Numbered from the stretch's first letter, positions 38,188 through 46,618 are shown. The stretch: 64,000 nucleotides of DNA from Ruegeria arenilitoris (GCF_013035315.1 NZ_WQHP01000001.1:62001-126000), one strand, 5' to 3'. Made by a program: numbers and translations. Notes: generated by a model not told the origin, from the letters alone.

Positions 38188-39848
38188 TCTGCTGCCTTCA
38201 TCGCAGCTTGAGCGCAGAAGCATGAGGCCCCAACGGCCCGATCCGCGCGGGCCAGTGCCAGGTCCAGGCGCTGTTTAATTTGCCGGATTTCAACGGTTTC
38301 CCCGCGCGCCTTCAGGCAATCGTGCAGGCCCTTCAGGCTCCAGACATTGTCGGGGTGGATCGAGGCCCGGCTGAGGGTGCCGCCCAGCCCCAGATCCTCA
38401 CGATAAACCGCTTCGGCTTCAATCACATGCCCCTGTTCGAACAGCAACGCCCCCAGCGCGTGGCGGGTCGGTTGCATCCAGCCCCAAGGCTCATCATAGG
38501 GCAGCGTGTCATCCAACTCGACCGAGCGGCGCAGGTGACCAAAAGCGGTGTCATAGTTGCCTTTGCGGTACTCGATCTCTCCGCGCAGCATTTCGCGGGC
38601 GATCTCCAGAAGGTCGATAACCCGGTTGTTGTGCAGCAGCCGAGTTTCCGGCACCCGATCCTTTGCGGCCAGAAAAAGCTGTTCTTCGGCCTCGGCCTCT
38701 GTCACCTGACCCGTTGCGGCAAATGCGATGGCACGCGCGTAATGGGTGGTCGCCGTGACCGTGCGATAGAGGTCCTGATCGTCGGGCAAGGGCAACGCTT
38801 TCGCCTCTTCCCACCGGCCAAACCGGATCAGGATATGAGGCCCCATCGACATATAGCTTTCGAAGAAATCTGCCATGGGTGGGCTTTCGGTGCGCAGCAT
38901 CGCCTCGGGCGTGGTGTCCCAGATGCCTTGATTGGCGCGCAAAGCCGGTTCCATCTGTCCCAGAAACAGCGCACCGTAGATGGCGAAGTGATAATTGTGC
39001 TGGCGATAGCCGGTGTAGATGTTAAACGCGCCTTCACGCTCATAGTATTTCAGGTCGGCCTCGGTGGCCTTTTCGTTCCAGTGGACGACGTTCTGATAAT
39101 GCCCGCACAGCACGTCGATATGGGTGGGCATGTGGACGAGATGCCCTGCATCAGGGACCAGAGTGCGAAGCACATCCCCAGCCTTTAGAGCTTTTTCCGG
39201 GGTCGGAGACATCTCCATCAGGTGCACATACAGATGCAGCAGACCGGGATGAGACATGGCAGCCGGATCTTCGGTCATCGCATCCTCAAGCGCTTTTTGC
39301 GCCTCCAGTGTCGCGGCTCCTTCGGCGGGTTGGCCTGTCTTCAGATCCCACATCTGCCAGGGGGTCAGGTTCAGCAGCGCCTCGACATAAATCGTGCGCA
39401 GGTCGAGGTGTCCGGGCTGATCCGCAAAAGCTGCGCGCATGGTGTCGGCGAAATCGTGGTCCCAGCTGTGCATGTCTGCGACAGGGTCGCGCTGAGGGTA
39501 TCGTGCGGGCAGGGCGGCGATCAGCGCCCGTTCGACCGGTGTGCACTTGTCAGCCAAGGCAACAGCCATTTGCGCTGCGTCATAGGCCAGCGCCAGCGCC
39601 TTTCGTTGCCCTCGGTCGTCCAGCAGGTTCCAGGGCAGGTTGTAATTTGGCCCGGCCGCATAGGCCACGCCCCAATGCGCCATCGCACAATCGGGATCGA
39701 ATTCCAGTGCGCGCTGAAAACAGACCACGGCCTCGTCATGATTATAGCCATATGTCCAGTTCAAACCCCGGTCGAACCAAAGCTGAGCCTCGGCCGAGGA
39801 CGTGGTGATCGGACAGGAATAGGCGCCAAGATCGTAATAATCGCTCAT
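38184..39848 (-). CDS. TPR-repeat protein, unassigned
   Basis: A 554-residue cytoplasmic protein without signal or membrane segment. It begins with a tetratricopeptide-like unit (AEAQLWFDRGLNWTYGYNHDEAVVCFQRALEFDP) and continues with helical repeats to the end, including HMPTHIDVLCGHY and the AEAEEQLFLAAKD and AEAVYREDLGLGG units. Such proteins are usually annotated only as TPR repeat family. A start-proximal hairpin covers its ribosome-binding site. It is coupled by a four-base overlap to the exported protein gene downstream. Confidence 0.85.
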   Translation of the reverse strand: MSDYYDLGAYSCPITTSSAEAQLWFDRGLNWTYGYNHDEAVVCFQRALEFDPDCAMAHWGVAYAAGPNYNLPWNLLDDRGQRKALALAYDAAQMAVALADKCTPVERALIAALPARYPQRDPVADMHSWDHDFADTMRAAFADQPGHLDLRTIYVEALLNLTPWQMWDLKTGQPAEGAATLEAQKALEDAMTEDPAAMSHPGLLHLYVHLMEMSPTPEKALKAGDVLRTLVPDAGHLVHMPTHIDVLCGHYQNVVHWNEKATEADLKYYEREGAFNIYTGYRQHNYHFAIYGALFLGQMEPALRANQGIWDTTPEAMLRTESPPMADFFESYMSMGPHILIRFGRWEEAKALPLPDDQDLYRTVTATTHYARAIAFAATGQVTEAEAEEQLFLAAKDRVPETRLLHNNRVIDLLEIAREMLRGEIEYRKGNYDTAFGHLRRSVELDDTLPYDEPWGWMQPTRHALGALLFEQGHVIEAEAVYREDLGLGGTLSRASIHPDNVWSLKGLHDCLKARGETVEIRQIKQRLDLALARADRAVGASCFCAQAAMKAAE

Positions 39849-39852
39849 TGAA

Positions 39853-39880
39853 AATCCCCCCTCATATAGAGGGGAGGTTA
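39853..39880 (-). promoter_or_regulatory. Hairpin covering the ribosome-binding site of the TPR gene
   Basis: On the minus strand CCCCTC-TATAT-GAGGGG forms a six-base stem (extended by a G-T and a C-G pair), and its 3' arm contains the GGGGGGA that serves as Shine-Dalgarno for the ATG at 39848. TTTT follows the stem. It could therefore act as an MFS-gene terminator, as an RBS-sequestering leader, or both. Confidence 0.45.
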
Positions 39881-39905
39881 ACCCGATTCATCCGGTCTGC
39901 ACAGA

Positions 39906-41114
39906 TCAGGCAGGCAGCCTGTCTTCGATCCGACCCATATGCAGCATCAGGCCAAAGCCCAGGGCGCTCATCGTCAGGATCCCGATGGCCAGTGGGAGAA
40001 TTGAGCCGTCGAACAACTGACCAATGGGTGCGGCGATTGCGGCGGCGAACACGGTCGAGATTGCCCCGATCACTGATGCCGCCATTCCCGCGATATGGCC
40101 CATCGGCTCCATCGCGATGGCGTTCAGGTTGCCCATGGTCATGCCTGCCATGAAGAACACCGCCGTCTGCCAACTGACGAATACGGCAAAGGATAAGGTC
40201 GGCGAAAGATCCGTCGCGTTCAACAGGATGACGCCGGTTGTAAAGATCACCTGCGCTCCCAGTGCCCAAGTTACGATCCGACGCATGCCCAGTCTGACGA
40301 CAAACGCCGCATTCAACAGGCTGGCCGAGCCCGACATCAGAGCGACAAAACCGAACCAGAACGGGAAGCTGTCGGCACTGTCATGAATGATGTCATAGAC
40401 CGGCTGCACCATCGTCAGCATGGTGAACAGCATGCCCAGGCACAAGGTCTGCACCATGATCGACAAACGGACCGTCGGGTGTGCAAACATCTGGCGCGCT
40501 GCATCCATCATCAGGGGCAGGCGCAGCGGGCGTCGGTTCTCGACCGCCAACGGCTCGGGCAGGCGGAGGCCCATCCAGACGACCGTGATCAGCGAGAACA
40601 GGATGAACGAGGCAAAGATACCCCGCCAGCCGGTCAAGGCGATTACGCCAGCGCCCATCATCGGCGCAATGGCTGGAACGAGCGTGAAAATCATCATCGC
40701 GATCGACACGATCCGCGCCATCTCACGGCCCGAATAGAGGTCCCGAATAATCGCCATGGCCACCACCCGGGGGGCCGCGCAGCCGATCCCCTGACAGATG
40801 CGGGCGATCAGCAACACCTCGAGAGAGGAGCTGGCCCATGCCGCAGCCGCTGAGATGATGTACAAGGCTGAACCCACGTAGATAACCGGTTTGCGCCCGA
40901 AGGCGTCAGACAACGGCCCGGTGAAAAACGTGCCGATGCCCATGCCCAGAACAAACGACGTAAGGATCAATTGCGCCTTGTTGATGTCATCCGGGCTGAG
41001 CTGCGCACCGATGTTCGGTAGGGCTGGCAGCATGGCGTCGATCGAAAATGCGATCGTTGCAAACATCATTGCGATTAGTGCGATGAACTCGCCGCGAGAC
41101 ATGCGATTGGCCAT
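39906..41114 (-). CDS. Bcr/CflA-type MFS drug efflux transporter
   Basis: A 402-residue major facilitator with 12 predicted helices. Helix 1 contains FSIDAMLPALP, the motif D1-like signature of the 12-helix drug/H+ antiporters, and the loop between helices 2 and 3 has GPLSDAFGRKPV (motif A). This matches the Bcr/CflA subfamily, which exports bicyclomycin, chloramphenicol or other small molecules. The ATG at 41114 follows GGAGGG. The substrate cannot be deduced. It lies between the TPR gene and the DsbA-like gene, all on the minus strand, with 75 bases on the upstream side. Confidence 0.92.
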   Translation of the reverse strand: MANRMSRGEFIALIAMMFATIAFSIDAMLPALPNIGAQLSPDDINKAQLILTSFVLGMGIGTFFTGPLSDAFGRKPVIYVGSALYIISAAAAWASSSLEVLLIARICQGIGCAAPRVVAMAIIRDLYSGREMARIVSIAMMIFTLVPAIAPMMGAGVIALTGWRGIFASFILFSLITVVWMGLRLPEPLAVENRRPLRLPLMMDAARQMFAHPTVRLSIMVQTLCLGMLFTMLTMVQPVYDIIHDSADSFPFWFGFVALMSGSASLLNAAFVVRLGMRRIVTWALGAQVIFTTGVILLNATDLSPTLSFAVFVSWQTAVFFMAGMTMGNLNAIAMEPMGHIAGMAASVIGAISTVFAAAIAAPIGQLFDGSILPLAIGILTMSALGFGLMLHMGRIEDRLPA

Positions 41115-41189
41115 AGCGCCCTCCTGACCTGATCGCGCTATCACGGCAGATCAGGTGGCGCTAGGTGTCAAATTGCACAGGGGTCTGTG

Positions 41190-41849
41190 CTAATTTGCAG
41201 GAGAAGCCTCAAGTTGAGACATGATCTCGGCAATCACTTTTTCCCACATTTCAGGGGGTTGTGCGCCAGGAACCGCGTGTTGATTGGCCACAATGAAAGT
41301 TGGGACCGAGTTGACGCCCATCTGCCGGGAATGGATGTCGCGGTTGCTGATATCCTCGCGGTCGGCGTCGGATTTTAGCAGTTTCAGAACAACGGCTGCG
41401 TCCATTCCGGCGTTGTCGGCGATATCGGCCAGAACCTCGTGATCGCCAATGTCGCGGGCCTGCACGAAGTATGCGTCGAACAGGGCGTCCACGACGGCGT
41501 TCTGCTTGCCCTCGATCCCCGCCCAATGGATCAGGCGGTGCGCGTCCAGCGTGTTTGGCGTGCGCTTCATGCCCTCGAAATCGATCTTGAGGCCCGCGTT
41601 TTCGGCGTGTTCGACAACCGGCGCATAGGCCCGCACGGCGCCTTCTTTGCCCCCAAACTTGCGTTCCAGATACTCGCGCCGATCCATGCCTGCGTCGGGC
41701 ATATCTGGGTTCAGCTGGAACGGATGCCATTCGATCACAAACGGGTGGTCGGGAATAGCAGCCAGCGCCTTGTCCAAATGGGTTTTGCCGATATAGCACC
41801 AGGGGCAGATCGGGTCGGACATGATATCAAGCTTGACGGTCTGGGTCAT
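41190..41849 (-). CDS. DsbA family oxidoreductase (FrnE-like)
   Basis: A 219-residue thioredoxin-fold protein with the active-site CPWC motif at about residues 15-18 (SDPICPWCYIG) and a cis-Pro loop in NSVPTFIV. The helical insertion typical of DsbA/FrnE is present. No signal peptide is visible, so it is cytoplasmic, like FrnE and 2-hydroxychromene-2-carboxylate isomerase relatives. Its start overlaps the acyl-CoA ligase stop by four bases, suggesting a common operon. Confidence 0.93.
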   Translation of the reverse strand: MTQTVKLDIMSDPICPWCYIGKTHLDKALAAIPDHPFVIEWHPFQLNPDMPDAGMDRREYLERKFGGKEGAVRAYAPVVEHAENAGLKIDFEGMKRTPNTLDAHRLIHWAGIEGKQNAVVDALFDAYFVQARDIGDHEVLADIADNAGMDAAVVLKLLKSDADREDISNRDIHSRQMGVNSVPTFIVANQHAVPGAQPPEMWEKVIAEIMSQLEASPAN

Positions 41850-43363
41850 TCGTTGGTCGCCTTGAAATAGGCCGGCAGCGCCCGGCGCAGAAGTTTTCCG
41901 TTCCCACCAGCGGGCAGTTCGGGCAGATGGATAAAGGCACGCGGTTGCTTGTAACGCGCCAGATTTGCTTCGACATAAGTGCGCAAAGCGTCATCGTCCA
42001 GTTTTTCTGGCCCTGTATAGAAGGCAGCTATCACAAATGTGTCCGGTTTAACCTCGACCGCCGCAGCCCCGACCTGAGCGATGCCGGGATAGCGGGACAG
42101 GGCGGCCTCGACTTCGACCGGCGACACGCGGTAGCCGCCCGCGTTCATCATGTCGTCGTCGCGGCCCAAATAGGTGATCTGCCCGTCGACGGCCATTGCA
42201 CCCTGATCGCCGGTCAAAAACCAATCGCCCTGCATCCGCGCGTCGGCCTCGTCCGGGGCGTTGAGGTAGGTAAGCATCAGGCCGGGGTCCGAACGATGAA
42301 CCGCAATCGTGCCTTCCTGTCCTTGTGGTACGGGACCGTCCGGTCCCAGAATTGCCACCCGACGGCCGGGCTGCGGCTGCCCCAACGCATTGCCCCGCGC
42401 CGGATGGGCCGGGCTTGAGGAAATGAAGGTCGAGCATTCGGACATGCCATAGGCCTCGTAAAGCTCGGTTCCGGTCGCATCTACCCACCGTTCATGCAGG
42501 TGGCGCGGCAGCTTTTCCCCTGCGCACAACCCGTGGCGCAGGTCAGGAAAGGTAATGTCCTCGCCCGAGTTGAGAACCTTTCGGAAAACGCCGGGGGCAG
42601 CCGCGAATATGGTGGCATTATGCTGGCGCAACAGTGCGGGAAGGTCGTTCAAGTCTGTACCGGGTTCAGGGATCAAGGCGGTCGCGCCGATGGTCCAAGG
42701 GTCCATCAAGCCGGTCCCCAGCGTGTAGGTCCAATTGAACGCTCCAGCGTGGCACAACCGGTCCGTTTCGCGCAAACCGTACCAGCCATCCACCATCATC
42801 TGACGCGCCCAGATGGCGCGGTGCGCGTGGGCCACGGCCCTTGGTCTGCCGGATGTGCCGGACGTGTAGACCACGTAACCCATTCGGTCCGGGTCACCCA
42901 TCTGAAACGCAGCCGGGGGCAGATCGCGCATCGCGGCCAGATCGCCCAGCTTGATCTGAAAAGGGTGCGCAGCGCAGGCGACCACCGGGTCGCGCAGAAC
43001 CGCGGCCGGTTTCAGATCGTCGATCATGCGCGCTGTTTCAGGTTCGGTCAGTTGCGAAGAGGTCGGAACGGGGACAATGCCAACAGCAATCGCGCCCAGA
43101 TACGCAATCGGGAAATCAACCGTATTCCCCAAACGCATCAACGCGATGTCACCTGGTGCCAACCCGGCCTGCAACAACCCCGTTCCAGTGCCAAGAATGG
43201 CCTGTTTCAGGTTGCGATACGTCCAATTCTGCGCACTGTCAGGGCCCAACACGGATAAGGCCGTTTTGTCAGAGACCCCGTCTGCATGGCGCAGCACATG
43301 GGCGGCCAGGTTGAACGGAGACGGGCAGGGCGGCGGCGGCCCCTGATCGAATATCGAAAGCAT
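41846..43363 (-). CDS. AMP-forming acyl/aryl-CoA ligase
   Basis: A 505-residue ANL-superfamily enzyme. It carries the P-loop YTSGTSGRPRAV at about 165-176, the A5 motif YEAYGMSE, the A7 motif GDWFLTGD and the A8 motif YLGRDDDMMNAGGYRVSP, with the catalytic lysine near GNGKLLRR at the C-terminus. The overall form is closest to benzoate/aryl-CoA ligases (the FNWTYTLGTGL segment and the short N-terminus), but substrate identity is inferred only loosely. It is divergent from the XRE-cupin regulator and coupled to the DsbA-like gene, making that regulator a likely controller. Confidence 0.9.
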   Translation of the reverse strand: MLSIFDQGPPPPCPSPFNLAAHVLRHADGVSDKTALSVLGPDSAQNWTYRNLKQAILGTGTGLLQAGLAPGDIALMRLGNTVDFPIAYLGAIAVGIVPVPTSSQLTEPETARMIDDLKPAAVLRDPVVACAAHPFQIKLGDLAAMRDLPPAAFQMGDPDRMGYVVYTSGTSGRPRAVAHAHRAIWARQMMVDGWYGLRETDRLCHAGAFNWTYTLGTGLMDPWTIGATALIPEPGTDLNDLPALLRQHNATIFAAAPGVFRKVLNSGEDITFPDLRHGLCAGEKLPRHLHERWVDATGTELYEAYGMSECSTFISSSPAHPARGNALGQPQPGRRVAILGPDGPVPQGQEGTIAVHRSDPGLMLTYLNAPDEADARMQGDWFLTGDQGAMAVDGQITYLGRDDDMMNAGGYRVSPVEVEAALSRYPGIAQVGAAAVEVKPDTFVIAAFYTGPEKLDDDALRTYVEANLARYKQPRAFIHLPELPAGGNGKLLRRALPAYFKATNE

Positions 43364-43428
43364 GACAACTGGCTAGCGCGACCACTGGTACGTTGCAAGC
43401 GGGACGGGCTATGCCTATAGAATGACGC

Positions 43429-44052
43429 ATGAGCACCCAAGACCAGACATCTTTGATCCGCATCGCGCGCGACACGGGCGAACAAACGGAAGTTGAGCCG
43501 CTGGACCTCGGCGCGCGTGTACGCGAGTTGCGTAAAGCGCGGAAATGGACGCTGGAACAGGCGGCAAGCCAGGCCGGTCTGGCACGTTCAACGCTCAGCA
43601 AGATCGAGAATGGACAGATGTCGCCCACATATGACGCTCTGAAAAAGCTAGCGACCGGTTTGGAGATCTCGGTCCCGCAGTTGTTCACGCCGCCGCAGCG
43701 GGAGCAAGTTATTGGACGGATGGCCGTGACACGGATGGGCGAAGGGTCCGCGCATCCCACCACGACTTATGAACATGAGCTGCTGGCCGATACGCTGACC
43801 AAAAAGCAGATGCTGCCCTATCGTGCGCGTGTCCGCGCGCGGTCAATGGACGAGTTCGACGGCTGGGTCCGCCATGATGGCGAAGAATTCCTGTATGTGC
43901 TGACGGGTGTAGTGCGTCTTTATACCGAGTTCTATGAACCCGTCGAAATGCGCCGTGGTGACAGCGCCTATTACGACGGCAGCATGGGGCACAACGTCAT
44001 CTCGGTCAGCGATGAAGACGCAATGATCCTGTGGGTGACATCACTCACTTAA
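43429..44052 (+). CDS. XRE-cupin transcriptional regulator
   Basis: A 207-residue regulator with an N-terminal Xre-type helix-turn-helix (about 25-80, core WTLEQAASQAGLARSTLSKIENG) and a C-terminal cupin domain (about 125-200, HDGEEFLYVLTG, GDSAYYDG, GHNVISV) that probably binds a small ligand or metal. This architecture often controls adjacent metabolic genes. The gene is divergent from the acyl-CoA ligase gene with 65 bases between starts, so the shared region probably contains the operator. Its last 12 bases overlap the opposite-strand CsbD-like gene. Confidence 0.92.
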   Translation: MSTQDQTSLIRIARDTGEQTEVEPLDLGARVRELRKARKWTLEQAASQAGLARSTLSKIENGQMSPTYDALKKLATGLEISVPQLFTPPQREQVIGRMAVTRMGEGSAHPTTTYEHELLADTLTKKQMLPYRARVRARSMDEFDGWVRHDGEEFLYVLTGVVRLYTEFYEPVEMRRGDSAYYDGSMGHNVISVSDEDAMILWVTSLT

Positions 44053-44277
44053 CGAGCGGCTGAATTCGCGGTTCAAGCCTTCAGTGAACAGAAAGTCCTC
44101 AAGCTCTTCGTGGGCTTCGTTCACGGTCAGTTGGTGACATTCGGCCAGATATGCCTCGAAACGTTTACGGTCCTTGCTGAACCGCACCATGTCCTGGTCT
44201 TTCAGGTTCGGAAAACGTCGCTTGGCGCGCGCATACATTGCATCCCAGTCTTGCGTCAGATCGGTCCATTTCAACAT
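44041..44277 (-). CDS. Small CsbD-like protein
   Basis: A 78-residue charged protein resembling the CsbD/UPF0337 stress protein family in layout: WDAMYARAKRRFPNLKDQDM, then a helix with KRFEAYLAE, then a third helical segment with EAHEELEDFL. CsbD proteins are induced by general stress in several bacteria and have no known activity. The 3' end overlaps the regulator gene tail-to-tail by 12 bases. About 450 bases of gene-free DNA lie upstream, where its promoter must sit. Confidence 0.75.
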   Translation of the reverse strand: MLKWTDLTQDWDAMYARAKRRFPNLKDQDMVRFSKDRKRFEAYLAECHQLTVNEAHEELEDFLFTEGLNREFSRSLSE

Positions 44278-44445
44278 CAGCGATCTTTCCGGTTAATCGG
44301 TTACACAACTGCTCGGCCTGGGGTTCAGGGTACGAACGCATACGGGGTGATCGGGCATGACAAAATGTCGCACCTTCTGAGGGTGGATTTAGGATGCGGA
44401 AATGCCCGTTGCAGCCAACCCGCAACGGGCAGACGGACCTAGTTT

Positions 44446-44474
44446 TTGAGTGAGTGGAGGCCGGTCCGTAAATT
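44446..44474 (+). promoter_or_regulatory. Candidate sigma-70 promoter
   Basis: TTGAGT and TAAATT are separated by exactly 17 bases. No plus-strand gene starts nearby, so it would drive only the noncoding transcript ending at about 44594. A second candidate -10 (perfect TATAAT, 44522-44527) lacks a good -35. Confidence 0.35.
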
Positions 44475-44480
44475 CAATGT

Positions 44481-44594
44481 GCTACGGATCGGGCGAAGAG
44501 TTATGTCTCGAATTCTAAAGATATAATCAATTCGCCTCAATCGCGTAACTATTGGGCAAGGCTATACCGGCGGAACCAGTTCCGTAAAGCCTTT
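44481..44594 (+). ncRNA. Candidate small RNA (weaker of two)
   Basis: The interval between the promoter-like element and the terminator-like hairpin would give an RNA of about 115 bases. Two nested pairings are visible: GGCGAA (44492-44497) with TTCGCC (44531-44536), and the terminal hairpin. No frame in it has a start codon with a ribosome-binding site. The evidence is purely structural. It could equally be the leftover of intergenic sequence, and the alternative TATAAT would give a shorter RNA of about 60 bases. Confidence 0.3.
44560..44594 (+). terminator. Terminator-like hairpin, plus strand
   Basis: GGCT...AGCC closes an inner perfect CGGAAC-CA-GTTCCG stem and is followed by TTTT, a GTGTGAG interruption and TTTTTTT. 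No plus-strand protein gene lies within 500 bases upstream, since the regulator gene ends at 44052. Confidence 0.45.
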
Positions 44595-44662
44595 TGTGTG
44601 AGTTTTTTTGCTATGTACCCACTTTAGGGGATGCAACAACATCTTGCGAGAGTGATGGTTGG

Positions 44663-44684
44663 GGCTCGCCACATGTGGCGAGCC
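44663..44684. repeat. 22-base perfect palindrome
   Basis: GGCTCGCCACA is followed directly by its exact reverse complement, centred on ACATGT, 40 bases past the stop of the YejA-like gene. No T-run follows on either strand, so it is not a standard intrinsic terminator. It could be a cruciform-forming terminator of another kind or a protein-binding site. Confidence 0.8.
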
Positions 44685-44724
44685 TGTGTATTGTGCTGAT
44701 TTCCGCCGATCTTTGCGCGGCGGG

Positions 44725-46539
44725 TCAATCCTCGTACCACCAGACCTGTGGCATGTATTCAGGACCGTCGCCATAGATCGGCAGAGTCTCGGGCTGTTTC
44801 AGTTCTTTGGCATGGGCGATCCGGCCGACATCAAAGTTCCAGATCGGAATGACATAGCGCCCGGCGGTCAGGACACGATCAAGCGCCCGCGTGGCCGAGA
44901 CGAAATCCTCGTGGCTTTCCGAGGCCAGCATGGCGTCAATCAAACCGTCCACAGCGGGCGAGGCGACCCCCATCAGATTCCGGGTTCCCGGCGTGTCCGC
45001 ATTCTCGCTGCCCCAATACAGGCGTTGCTCATTGCCGGGTGACAGTGACAGCGCGCGGCGGAAGAAGGTCATGTCGAAATCCAGTTCAGACGTGCGCGCG
45101 GTAAACTGGGCGCTGTCGACCTGTTCGGTGGTCACTTGAATGCCCAGACGCTCCAGCGCACGCGAATAGATCTCGATGGCCGTTTCGCTTTCTGTATCAC
45201 CCTGCTGCAGCAGGACGGTCAGGGTGAAGGCATCACCGTTGGCGTTACGCAGCACGCCGTCCTGAATTGTCCAGCCTGCTTCGGCCAGAAGGTTGGTTGC
45301 AGCGCGGATGTTCTTTCGGTTACGCGCCGATCCATCGCTTTCGGGCAGGGTGTAGCCCTCCACCGCGCCCGGTGGCAGGTCGTCCTGGAAGGTCAGCAAC
45401 AGCTCTTCGACGCGTCCGGTGGCCGGGCCGGGTTGCATGGCAAGGTCCGAGCCCGAGAAATAAGAGGCGATCCGAGGTTGTGCGCCGCCGGTGATCGTGT
45501 CGTTGATGAATTCGAAGTTGAACGCCAGCGTCAGCGCCTCGCGCACGCGCCAGTCATCAAATGGAGCCTTGCGGGTGTTCATCACAAAGCCGGTCATCCC
45601 CGAGGGCTTGCCATGGGGGATCTCAGTCTTAACGACGTCGCCGCGCTGCACGGCGGGAAAGTTGTATTGCGTGGCCCATTTGTCGGCGTTGAATTCACGC
45701 ACGGCTGTCAGCTCTCCGGCTTTGAATGCCTCGAACAGGACAGTGCCGTCGCCATAAAATTCGATCCGCATCTCATCCAGGTTCATGGTGCCTTTGCGGA
45801 ATGGGATATCAGCGCCCCAATAGTCGGGGTTCCGTTTCAGGGTGACGTACCGCCCGGCTTCATAACCGTCGACCACATAAGGTCCGGTTCCGACCGGAAT
45901 GTCATGCAGCCCGGCATCGGCAAAGTCTTTGCCTTCCCACTGCGCCTTTTGCAGGATCGGACGCAGACCGGCGATCAGGGCAAGTTCGCGATCGGGTTCA
46001 TTGAAGGTGATCCGAACCGAGCGCGGACCGGTCTGTTCGATGCTGTCGATCTTGCCCCACAACCCGCGATACCGCAGGTGTCCTTCGGTGCCCAATGTCT
46101 CATATGACCAGATCACATCATCCACGGTGACCGGCGTGCCATCGGAAAACTCGGCGTTTTCGCGCAGCGAAAATTCGACCCAAGAGCGGTCGGGAGCTGT
46201 CTCAACTGATTCGGCTAACAACCCGTAAAGTGTGAAAGGTTCGTCCCAAGAGCGGCCCATAAGGCTCTCGTGGGTCCAAAACCGTAACTGCCAGGGCGAG
46301 CTGCCTTTTTGCACGAAGGGGTTCAAACTGTTATAGCCGCCGGTGTTTCCAAACACGACTTTCCCGCCTTTGGGCGCATCCGGATTTGCGTAGGGCAGGG
46401 ACACAAAATCCGGTGGTAGGGCGGGGTCACCGTACATAGCTATGCCATGGGCCGAATCTGCATGCGCGATTGAAGCGCTCAAAAGGGCGGTGATTCCCGC
46501 GACAAGGGGGCGAACGGGGCGGAGGAAATTGGGGCTCAT
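44725..46539 (-). CDS. YejA-like periplasmic oligopeptide-binding protein
   Basis: A 604-residue family 5 extracellular solute-binding protein with a Sec signal peptide (cleavage about 27, SIAHA|DS). The N-terminal HGIAMYGDPALPPDF and GGKVVFG segments and the central GTGPYVV, LKRNPDYWG and PIWNFDVGR motifs fit the YejA/Dpp-Opp group (microcin C, peptide and possibly other ligands). It is encoded alone: there is no YejB, YejE or YejF gene on either side. That means it either uses a transporter encoded elsewhere or serves another role. A promoterless gap and a candidate small RNA lie upstream. Confidence 0.9.
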   Translation of the reverse strand: MSPNFLRPVRPLVAGITALLSASIAHADSAHGIAMYGDPALPPDFVSLPYANPDAPKGGKVVFGNTGGYNSLNPFVQKGSSPWQLRFWTHESLMGRSWDEPFTLYGLLAESVETAPDRSWVEFSLRENAEFSDGTPVTVDDVIWSYETLGTEGHLRYRGLWGKIDSIEQTGPRSVRITFNEPDRELALIAGLRPILQKAQWEGKDFADAGLHDIPVGTGPYVVDGYEAGRYVTLKRNPDYWGADIPFRKGTMNLDEMRIEFYGDGTVLFEAFKAGELTAVREFNADKWATQYNFPAVQRGDVVKTEIPHGKPSGMTGFVMNTRKAPFDDWRVREALTLAFNFEFINDTITGGAQPRIASYFSGSDLAMQPGPATGRVEELLLTFQDDLPPGAVEGYTLPESDGSARNRKNIRAATNLLAEAGWTIQDGVLRNANGDAFTLTVLLQQGDTESETAIEIYSRALERLGIQVTTEQVDSAQFTARTSELDFDMTFFRRALSLSPGNEQRLYWGSENADTPGTRNLMGVASPAVDGLIDAMLASESHEDFVSATRALDRVLTAGRYVIPIWNFDVGRIAHAKELKQPETLPIYGDGPEYMPQVWWYED

Positions 46540-46618
46540 TTTGGAAACAATCCTGCTCTGGCCTTATTTTGTTGGGATTCACCGTAGCGATGATTTTTCT
46601 TGTTATCAAACTTTTAGC

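Larger units (their letters stand above)
44278..44724. other. Gene-free region with candidate small RNA, hairpins and a perfect palindrome
   Basis: No credible protein gene lies here; the longest frames have the wrong composition. The region is visibly A/T-richer than its surroundings from about 44490 on. It contains a nine-base hairpin at 44404-44430 (GCCCGTTGC with its complement), a sigma-70-like promoter at 44446-44474, a further perfect TATAAT at 44522-44527, a hairpin-plus-T-tract at 44560-44594, and a 22-base perfect palindrome at 44663-44684. The elements are listed separately. Confidence 0.6.

Noticed and set aside
44562..44774. 70-codon minus-strand frame at the end of the YejA-like gene
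   Set aside because: It overlaps the true gene end out of frame and includes the palindrome and terminator sequence. No start signal or family is visible.
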